Shown in pieces: positions 1 through 4,367 of a DNA stretch of 6,623 bases. Source of the DNA: an uncultured Lachnospiraceae bacterium (GTDB taxonomy: Bacteria; Bacillota; Clostridia; Lachnospirales; Lachnospiraceae). Within the stretch, counting starts at the first letter, position 1, and the number at the start of each line of letters is the position of its first letter. Under the pieces are notes generated by a model that saw only the letters and a program-made list of their open reading frames with translations, was not told where the DNA came from and did not search any database. The DNA lies in contig CAMWLB010000172.1 in assembly GCA_947174985.1 (NCBI GenBank), positions 1-6,623 on the forward strand. Reading direction: 5' to 3'. The translations under genes and the position numbers were made by a program.

Positions 1-416
1 ACTTAATGATGCGTTCCGGACGTGCGGATTTGGCAGTATGTGACTCTCTGGAAAACGGAGTGATTGTACTTTACAACCAGATCCGCAAAAAAGCAAACTC
101 GGAGTTTGATATTCTGCTGGATGAAACAGACATTGACGGTATTTTAGAGGGCAAAGCCGATCTGTATGCTCCTGATATAGTTTCATTGGTAGAGCAGATG
201 GCCCGGAATTTTGTCAATGACCTTGCAAACGGGCTGAGGGAGCGTATGCTGGATCTGTCATCCGGCAAAGTGGTGTTTGTAGGAGGCGGGGCAATACGGC
301 TGCGGAGGCAGATTGAAAGTTCAGGCAAGGTAAGGAACGCTCTGTTTGTGGAGGACATCAATGCCAACGCAAAAGGGTATGAGTTTCTTTATCGAATGGA
401 AACCAGAAACAGGTGA
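1..416 (+). CDS. parM: ParM-like actin-family plasmid segregation ATPase, 3' part only
   Basis: This is the C-terminal part of an actin-like ATPase of the ParM/StbA type, which polymerises into filaments that push plasmid copies apart. The frame is already open at base 3 and the 137 or so visible codons are well under the roughly 320-380 residues usual for the family, so the true start lies left of the window. Visible signs are the glycine-rich nucleotide-binding turn VGGGA (codons at about 279-293) after a hydrophobic strand, and the C-terminal DINANAKGYEFLY stretch (about 354-392), which is characteristic of ParM relatives. The N-terminal phosphate-binding motifs cannot be seen. Four bases separate its stop from the next gene, a ribbon-helix-helix protein, which matches the parM-parR gene order. 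Chromosomal ParM homologues exist in integrated elements and phages, so plasmid origin is likely but not proven. Confidence 0.85.
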   Translation, partial: LMMRSGRADLAVCDSLENGVIVLYNQIRKKANSEFDILLDETDIDGILEGKADLYAPDIVSLVEQMARNFVNDLANGLRERMLDLSSGKVVFVGGGAIRLRRQIESSGKVRNALFVEDINANAKGYEFLYRMETRNR

Positions 417-420
417 GCCT

Positions 421-831
421 ATGAGGGAGAAGAAAGATCGGGAGCGGTTCAGTATCAAGTTCAATGAAAATGACCCGGCTCATGATGCTGTCATACGCCT
501 GTTGGAGAAGCAAGGTCCTCATAGCAAGGCGCAGTTTATTGTTAATGCTGTCCTGCATTATATAAACGATCCGGGGGTATTGGCTATTCCCCTGACACAG
601 ACAGTAGACAGGGCATCCATAGAGAATATCGTAATGGAGATTTTGCGCAATAGGGCTGGCGGGCAGAAGGACACCATAAATAGGGCAGATTCCATAAAAG
701 TAAAAGGAAAGAAACAAGAATCTGCAGAACCACCAGAGCAGAGGCATGATACCGAACCGGATCAGAAGGAAATGGATGAGGCTTTATGGACTATGATTGC
801 CGATACTATGTCGGCATTTCGCAATAACTGA
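421..831 (+). CDS. ParR-like ribbon-helix-helix segregation adaptor (136 aa)
   Basis: This is probably the centromere-binding partner of the upstream ParM. ParR proteins bind parC repeats through an N-terminal ribbon-helix-helix fold and cap ParM filaments with a C-terminal helix. Residues 9-14 (RFSIKF) form a plausible DNA-contacting strand, followed by helices at about 18-31 and 34-49. A charged, low-complexity linker (about 79-116) leads to a C-terminal helix (about 117-133), a good candidate for ParM contact. The ATG at 421 was chosen because AGGTGA overlaps the parM stop four bases upstream. An in-frame ATG at 346 would overlap parM by 71 bases and has no ribosome site. The gene ends in front of a strong terminator. 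The call rests on position and fold pattern; sequence conservation in this family is low. Confidence 0.75.
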   Translation: MREKKDRERFSIKFNENDPAHDAVIRLLEKQGPHSKAQFIVNAVLHYINDPGVLAIPLTQTVDRASIENIVMEILRNRAGGQKDTINRADSIKVKGKKQESAEPPEQRHDTEPDQKEMDEALWTMIADTMSAFRNN

Positions 832-884
832 GTGAAACGAACGGCATCATTAGTCTTGAAAAACAAATTGATTTTATATGTGCT

Positions 885-910
885 GGCAGGCTTTCGGGCC
901 TGCCATTTTT
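885..910 (+). terminator. Intrinsic terminator after the parM-parR pair
   Basis: A perfect 7-bp GC-rich stem pairs GGCAGGC (885-891) with GCCTGCC (898-904) around a six-base loop, and is followed by A and then five T. It lies 54 bases after the adaptor stop and should end the segregation operon, separating it from the signalling genes. Confidence 0.9.
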
Positions 911-1164
911 ATTTGTTCCGTGGCAGTGAGCACTGTATATGGCAAATGCAGTGAGGCATATGACTGTCGCAGAAAATTGCAGGATTCTAGATACATTAAT
1001 TCTATCATTATACACTTTCACAAGCATAACTAAAAAATATAACCAAAACAGTAACTATATTGATAACTAAAATTATGACTATTAATGAGCATATATTCAG
1101 TTATATACGCATAGGTATAAAAATGGATATACTAATGGTGTATTATGAAAAACAGGAGGGACTT
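911..1164. other. AT-rich spacer between segregation and signalling operons
   Basis: No convincing gene lies between the terminator and the ATG at 1165. The left part holds two copies of GCAGTGAG (923-930 and 948-955), the first inside a small inverted repeat CAGTG-AG-CACTG (924-935). The centre holds the TAAC repeats listed separately. The right part is very AT-rich, with several TATA-like strings such as TATAAA at 1116-1121, but I could not pair any of them with a well-spaced -35 element. The promoter of the three-gene regulator operon should lie here. Confidence 0.6.
1026..1072. repeat. Four TAAC-centred direct repeats, 12-13 bp apart
   Basis: ATAACTAAAA occurs exactly at 1026-1035 and again at 1063-1072. 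Between them lie ATAACCAAAA (1039-1048) and GTAACTATA (1051-1059). The TAAC cores start at 1027, 1040, 1052 and 1064, a regular 12-13 bp step. Iteron-like arrays of this kind are typical operators for ribbon-helix-helix proteins or plasmid centromeres. On the other strand the core reads GTTA or AGTTA, partly resembling LytTR boxes. Which protein binds is unknown. Confidence 0.5.
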
Positions 1165-1365
1165 ATGTTTCATATTGATAAAACATTTTTGCATCCTAAC
1201 ATTGGTGTAACAGTGCGGTTTACCCCGGTATTGTATGAATGGCTGAAAAGCGTTTGTGAAAGAGAAGGTATGACATTCAATCATCTTGTGCTGCAATGCT
1301 GTAAGAATTGTATGGAAATGGATTTGGAGGAAACAAAAGCAGAGGAGCCGGAAGCGAGACGGTGA
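1165..1365 (+). CDS. Small ribbon-helix-helix DNA-binding protein (66 aa)
   Basis: This is a small CopG/Arc-like protein, probably a transcriptional regulator. Residues 14-19 (GVTVRF) look like the DNA-binding strand, with helix A at about 21-34 (VLYEWLKSVCEREG) and helix B at about 37-51, then an acidic tail. The start at 1165 is supported by AGGAGGG at 1154-1160, four bases upstream. The frame is open back to an ATG at 1060, but that extension would translate AT-rich spacer and has no ribosome site. The stop is only three bases before the response regulator start, so the two are probably translationally coupled. Helix B carries an unusual CCKNC cluster (Cys45, 46, 49) plus Cys31 in helix A. 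The targets are unknown; its own upstream repeats are one candidate. Such a gene is not part of the classical agr operon. Confidence 0.75.
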   Translation: MFHIDKTFLHPNIGVTVRFTPVLYEWLKSVCEREGMTFNHLVLQCCKNCMEMDLEETKAEEPEARR

Positions 1366-1368
1366 ATA

Positions 1369-2094
1369 ATGAAGGGGATATTTCAAGTAGGAATTTGTGA
1401 TGATAAGCAGGAAGATCTGAGACTGATAGAAAAGGCAGTACGCGATAGTGCAAAAAGGATAGGAATCTCGATTCCGATAGAATGTTTTCTTTTTCAGGAC
1501 GGAGAAAAAATGTATGAGGAGATGGGTAAAGAGCGATTTGATCTGGTGTTGCTTGATATTGAAATGCCGGGAATGAATGGGTTCCAGTTGGCGAAGCGTA
1601 TCAGCATGGACAGGCGAACGCCATGCCTTATTTTCATCTCGGTCCATGAGAGTTTTGTCTTTGATGCTCAGACATTCATGCCGCTGTGGTTTGTAAGAAA
1701 ATCCATGCTGGAAAAGGATATGTACAAGGCATTGCAAAAATATGTTGAATTAACAACATTTAGGAAGGCCTGTTATGAACTAAAAGGTGGTTCCGTCTAT
1801 ATTAGGGATATTGTGTATATAGAATGCAGCGGACATTTGTTGACGATACAGATGGCGGATGGAAAAGTCATTAAGCAGTATGGAAGTTTGAGGGTAATGG
1901 AAGAGGAGTTGTCAAAGCATCATTTCTTGCGCATCCATAAAAGTTATTTGGTCAACCCAAGGTACATCGAAGATATAGGCAGACAGGAAATTCGCCTTAC
2001 AGATGGAACGATGTTGGAAATGGGCAGGGATAGGAGAAAAGCGCTACTCCAGGCAATATATAAGTATGAGGGGGAAAACTATGGAGTTAGGTGA
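1369..2094 (+). CDS. AgrA-like LytTR response regulator (241 aa)
   Basis: This is a two-component response regulator that should be phosphorylated by the adjacent kinase and then bind DNA through a LytTR domain. The receiver domain (about 5-125) has the acidic pair Asp11-Asp12, the phospho-acceptor Asp63 in LLDIEMPG, Ser91 in the switch position and Lys111 in WFVRKS. The LytTR domain (about 135-235) shows the family pattern: GGSVYIRDIVYIE near its start and FLRIHKSYLVN at 186-196. The length fits AgrA (about 240 residues). The ATG at 1369 is preceded by a modest GGTGA site that overlaps the upstream stop. The 3' end overlaps the kinase start by 14 bases. LytTR regulators bind pairs of 9-bp boxes, and such a pair lies upstream of agrB (3489-3517), so agrB and agrD are the likely targets. 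Confidence 0.92.
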   Translation: MKGIFQVGICDDKQEDLRLIEKAVRDSAKRIGISIPIECFLFQDGEKMYEEMGKERFDLVLLDIEMPGMNGFQLAKRISMDRRTPCLIFISVHESFVFDAQTFMPLWFVRKSMLEKDMYKALQKYVELTTFRKACYELKGGSVYIRDIVYIECSGHLLTIQMADGKVIKQYGSLRVMEEELSKHHFLRIHKSYLVNPRYIEDIGRQEIRLTDGTMLEMGRDRRKALLQAIYKYEGENYGVR

Positions 2095-3385
2095 GTATGC
2101 TATTAATGTACTTGCTTCAATTATAGCAGTCGAATATATAGATCACGGATTTGCAAAAAAGTATGAAGATTATAAGCGCTGGGTATTCTTTGCCATAGGA
2201 TGCAGCGTTTATTTTTTTGTGTTGACAGGGATGAATTGGCTTATCAGCTATGAAGGGATTCTGTGCGTGCTTTATGGAATCACATTGGTTTTTTATGGGA
2301 GCATTGCATTAAAGGGAGGTATGCAGGATAAAATTCTTCTCGGACTGATGTGGATTTTGATCACTTTTTTAGGGACCTTTACTGTATACGGATTAATAGG
2401 CGTCTTGACAGGGAAAAACATGGGGGATATTATGGGCATAAAGGGCATTGCCCATGTCTTTGCCGCGGTTCTGGCAAGTGTCATAAAGTTTTTGATGGGA
2501 AGAATTGTGGTAAAGTTTTATGGAAAAAGGGAAAACCTGCATAAGCCGGAAAGCTGGATGATAGCGGGAGTACTTATCCTGAATCTTCTAATAGGATTGG
2601 GTATGTTTGAACTGGAACTGGGAAAAATGTCAGAGAGGCTGCGATGTGGACTTATCATATGTCTGCTGGTGGGTGAGTTTGGAGGTATACTGCTTCTGGA
2701 AACGGTATACCGAAAGCTGGGCGAATACCAGAAAGAAAAGATGGAATTGAAATTTCGTGAGCAGCAGGAAAAGAGCAGAAGGGAAAATTTGATGGATATC
2801 TACCGGATTGGTAGGGAAATCAATCATTGGCGGCATGATATGAATGGAAAGTTAGAAGTGTTATATCGGCTTCAGAATAGGGGATGTTATCAGGAAGTAG
2901 AAAAAAATATGGAGCAGCTTTGCGAGGAATTGAAGCAGTATCCGGAATTGCCGCAGGAGACAGGAAATGAAGGGCTCAATGTGGCTTTAATGAAAGCGAT
3001 CGTAAGGTGCAAAGACGAAGGAATAAAATTTTGCTATGTGGTATTGGGAAAAGCGAATAAAATTGATAGTATTGATATGGGAAACCTTATGTGGAATCTG
3101 TTCAGCAATGGAATAGAGGCATGCCAGAAGGTGCAGAATGAGCGGGTTATGGAAGTAGTAGTCCGGGACGGAAAAGGTGAAACAGAAATCCGCCTTGAAA
3201 ACAGTGTGCAGGAAAGCGTGTTGAAACAGAATCCCAAATTGCAGAGTAAGAAGGTGCACGGGGAAAAACATGGTTTTGGAATGGAAACCATTTATATGCT
3301 GGTTGAAAAATACCATGGAGAATATTGCTGCTGGGAGGAAGAGAATCGGTTTATTCAGGAAATATATCTGAAACATAACCAGTAA
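2081..3385 (+). CDS. AgrC-like HPK10 membrane histidine kinase (434 aa)
   Basis: This is probably the receptor for the peptide made from agrD. The N-terminal half (about 1-210) is hydrophobic, with about seven candidate membrane segments near 5-20, 34-50, 57-75, 84-109, 122-145, 159-176 and 188-208. A charged linker (about 210-240) leads to the phospho-acceptor box NHWRHDMNGKLE with His252. The GHKL ATPase domain follows, with the N box DMGNLMWNLFSNGIEAC (Asn343 in the key position) and the G box GFGM at 398-401. The Arg-His-Asp context and the absence of an obvious D box fit the HPK10 family (AgrC, ComD). The ATG at 2081 was chosen because GAGGGGGA lies just upstream and it gives a normal family start. 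An in-frame ATG at 2003 would only translate the regulator's C-terminal region in another frame. The overlap of 14 bases with the regulator implies coupled expression. Confidence 0.92.
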   Translation: MELGEYAINVLASIIAVEYIDHGFAKKYEDYKRWVFFAIGCSVYFFVLTGMNWLISYEGILCVLYGITLVFYGSIALKGGMQDKILLGLMWILITFLGTFTVYGLIGVLTGKNMGDIMGIKGIAHVFAAVLASVIKFLMGRIVVKFYGKRENLHKPESWMIAGVLILNLLIGLGMFELELGKMSERLRCGLIICLLVGEFGGILLLETVYRKLGEYQKEKMELKFREQQEKSRRENLMDIYRIGREINHWRHDMNGKLEVLYRLQNRGCYQEVEKNMEQLCEELKQYPELPQETGNEGLNVALMKAIVRCKDEGIKFCYVVLGKANKIDSIDMGNLMWNLFSNGIEACQKVQNERVMEVVVRDGKGETEIRLENSVQESVLKQNPKLQSKKVHGEKHGFGMETIYMLVEKYHGEYCCWEEENRFIQEIYLKHNQ

Positions 3386-3440
3386 AATTTTTTGAAAGGC
3401 GGAAATACCAGAGTATAAATAAGATAATATGTGACGCGAA

Positions 3441-3478
3441 AGGCGCTTGCTTTCTTTTTAGGAAAGCAGCGCTTTTTT
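3441..3478 (+). terminator. Intrinsic terminator after the kinase gene
   Basis: GCGCT-(T)-GCTTTC (3443-3454) pairs with GAAAGC-AGCGC (3462-3472), giving 11 pairs with one bulged T. Outer A-T and G-T pairs can extend the stem, the loop is short and T-rich, and six T follow (3473-3478). It lies 55 bases after the kinase stop and separates the regulator operon from the agrBD unit. Confidence 0.9.
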
Positions 3479-3488
3479 GCTTTCGGTA

Positions 3489-3517
3489 GAAGTTAAGATT
3501 ATAGATTGATAGTTAAT
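3489..3517 (+). promoter_or_regulatory. Tandem LytTR (AgrA-type) binding boxes upstream of agrB
   Basis: GAAGTTAAG (3489-3497) and ATAGTTAAT (3509-3517) share an AGTTAA core and start 20 bp apart. Each matches the general LytTR consensus ([TA][AC][CA]GTTN[AG][TG]) at eight of nine positions, and the first closely resembles the staphylococcal AgrA box ACAGTTAAG. Known LytTR sites are two such boxes about 21 bp apart on the same face of the helix. With an AgrA-like regulator encoded just upstream, this is the best candidate for the feedback site driving agrBD. The distance to the promoter I propose at 3593-3619 is longer than in the staphylococcal P2 and P3 promoters, so an earlier transcription start is possible. 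Confidence 0.6.
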
Positions 3518-3525
3518 ACAAAACT

Positions 3526-3537
3526 GTGACATGTCAC
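3526..3537. repeat. Perfect 12-bp palindrome in the agrBD regulatory region
   Basis: GTGACATGTCAC reads the same on both strands. It begins eight bases after the tandem LytTR-like boxes. Its size suits a dimeric regulator, though it could also be chance. Its right half opens the TGTCA repeat listed next. Confidence 0.4.
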
Positions 3538-3613
3538 TGTCATAAGATAAACTACGGATTGTGTCGAAAAATGACGGATTATGCAAAAACTGTTGAAATT
3601 TGTCATTGTCTTA
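3532..3613 (+). repeat. Paired TGTCAYTGTCWTA direct repeats flanking the promoter region
   Basis: TGTCACTGTCATA (3532-3544) and TGTCATTGTCTTA (3601-3613) match at 11 of 13 positions, 69 bp apart on the same strand. They bracket the ACGGATT repeats. The right copy overlaps the spacer and edge of the candidate -10 region, where a bound protein could block or reposition polymerase. Confidence 0.4.
3554..3590 (+). repeat. Two ACGGATTRTG direct repeats with 20-bp period
   Basis: ACGGATTGTG begins at 3554 and ACGGATTATG at 3574, each followed by an A-rich run. The 20-bp step is close to two helical turns and equals that of the LytTR-like pair further upstream. The second copy ends just before the candidate -35 element, which is where an activator bound to tandem sites usually sits. 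The core differs from the usual LytTR consensus, so a different regulator is possible. Confidence 0.45.
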
Positions 3614-3619
3614 TATAGT
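3593..3619 (+). promoter_or_regulatory. Candidate activator-dependent promoter for agrBD
   Basis: TTGAAA (3593-3598) and TATAGT (3614-3619, within TTATATAGT) could be -35 and -10 elements. The 15-bp spacer is shorter than the optimal 17, which would make the promoter weak alone and dependent on activation. It would give a short leader that just includes the ribosome site at 3627-3637. A weaker alternative -10 is TAAGAT at 3543-3548, about 26 bp after the LytTR-like boxes. Confidence 0.35.
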
Positions 3620-3626
3620 CTTTTGC

Positions 3627-3637
3627 AAAAGGGGGCG
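3627..3637 (+). promoter_or_regulatory. Strong ribosome binding site pointing to an ATC start for agrB
   Basis: AAAAGGGGGCG is the only purine-rich, G-rich site upstream of agrB. An in-frame TAA follows at 3638-3640, and the codons from 3641 on read AGC ATC TAT AAA ATA in the agrB frame. ATC at 3644 sits about eight bases after the G run, a normal start spacing, while the first ATG (3677) is 40 bases away with no site of its own. The left edge overlaps the palindrome CTTTTGCAAAAG (3620-3631). Confidence 0.5.
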
Positions 3638-3676
3638 TAAAGCATCTATAAAATATCATCATTTTTAACAGAATTA

Positions 3677-4234
3677 ATGTATCGGGATAAGATTATAGAG
3701 GAAGATAAGATCGAGTCCTGCGTATATGGAATACAGATTACGATAGCAAATATGATTAACTTTGCAATCGCCTTTACGATTGGTTTTTTAACGAAATCAT
3801 TGGTGGAAATGGCTTTATTTTATGGCATATTTGTGAGCCTGCGGTTCTTCTGCGGCGGATACCATGCAAAGAGCTATAGTCGATGCTTTTCTCTCTTTGC
3901 ATTGACATGTTTAGTTTATGTACTCATGCTGAATGGAATTTTGTGGTATGCGGGATGTCCATTTTGGGTATTGGGCGCGGCGATTATATTTCTGGGGACA
4001 TGTATTTTGGTAAAGGCGCCTATTGAGCACACGAACAGGCCGTTTACAACAGAAGAGAGAAAGCTGTTCCGAAAAAGGAGTATTCAACTGTTCCTGCTCT
4101 GGTCCACCATCGGAATTATGCTATGGATAGGGCAGTTGGAACATTTATCTGCAGGCTTTACCTGTGTATTTGTAATCATTGCCACATACATGCTGGCTGA
4201 AAGGGGGGAGAAGGATGAAGAAAAAAGTACTTGA
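3677..4234 (+). CDS. agrB: AgrB-like peptide-processing membrane protease
   Basis: AgrB is an integral membrane cysteine endopeptidase that cuts the C-terminal tail from AgrD and helps form the cyclic signal peptide. From the ATG at 3677 the product is 185 residues. The catalytic pair is visible as His63 and Cys70 in GGYHAKSYSRC, and the conserved loop VKAPIEHTNRPFTTEERK follows at about 112-129. Hydrophobic segments lie near 21-37, 42-58, 71-91, 96-113, 137-152 and 158-174. The start is doubtful. Twelve more in-frame codons (3641-3676, IYKISSFLTEL and flanks) resemble the amphipathic N-terminal helix of AgrB proteins, and the only good ribosome site (3627-3637) favours the ATC at 3644, which would give 196 residues. 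The 3' end overlaps agrD by 20 bases, so the pair is almost certainly co-translated. Confidence 0.93.
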   Translation: MYRDKIIEEDKIESCVYGIQITIANMINFAIAFTIGFLTKSLVEMALFYGIFVSLRFFCGGYHAKSYSRCFSLFALTCLVYVLMLNGILWYAGCPFWVLGAAIIFLGTCILVKAPIEHTNRPFTTEERKLFRKRSIQLFLLWSTIGIMLWIGQLEHLSAGFTCVFVIIATYMLAERGEKDEEKST

Positions 4235-4337
4235 AATGATAGCAAAGACTGCTTTAACTGCTGCAAAGAGAGCAGACGGTACGGCATCTGAGTTTGGCCT
4301 GTTCCAGCCGAAGAAACCTGCAAAAAAGCAGAAATAG
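4215..4337 (+). CDS. agrD: AgrD-like autoinducing peptide precursor (40 aa)
   Basis: This is the precursor of a cyclic peptide signal, too short for most gene finders. Residues 1-22 form a basic, amphipathic leader (MKKKVLEMIAKTALTAAKRA and on) for membrane association. The core follows as T23-A24-S25-E26-F27-G28-L29, then FQPKKP and a lysine-rich tail. Clostridial AgrD peptides have the same layout, with a five-residue ring ahead of an aromatic-or-His-Gln-Pro motif. By that pattern the ring would be Ser25 to Leu29 (codons 4287-4301), closed as a lactone because serine replaces the usual cysteine. The ATG at 4215 follows GGGGGGAGAAGG inside agrB. The tail lacks the acidic, Glu-Leu-ending form of staphylococcal AgrD. 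The exact N-terminal cut is unknown. Position and motif together make the call strong. Confidence 0.9.
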   Translation: MKKKVLEMIAKTALTAAKRADGTASEFGLFQPKKPAKKQK

Positions 4338-4367
4338 CACGGGCGGACTGGGAAAGGGGGACTGGAA

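Noticed and set aside
346..420. Upstream in-frame extension of the ParR-like gene to an ATG at 346
   Set aside because: It overlaps the ParM coding region by 71 bases and has no ribosome site. The ATG at 421 has AGGTGA at good spacing.
806..1027. 73-codon minus-strand open frame across the first terminator
   Set aside because: It crosses the terminator hairpin and the end of the ParR-like gene, and no ribosome site or domain is visible.
939..1070. 43-codon open frame (MANAVRHMTV...) on the + strand in the spacer
   Set aside because: No ribosome site, composition like the AT-rich spacer, and it runs through the TAAC repeats.
1060..1164. 35-codon extension of the ribbon-helix-helix gene
   Set aside because: It would translate AT-rich spacer and part of the repeat array. 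AGGAGGG at 1154-1160 clearly serves the ATG at 1165.
1132..1737. 201-codon minus-strand open frame opposite the regulator
   Set aside because: It lies antisense to two well-supported genes and has a low-complexity, His/Phe/Cys-rich translation with no domain pattern.
3623..3652. Promoter-like pair TTGCAA and TATAAA with an 18-bp spacer
   Set aside because: It fits well by spacing, but it straddles the strong ribosome site, and a start after it would lose that site and the N-terminal AgrB codons. It stays possible only if translation starts at 3677.
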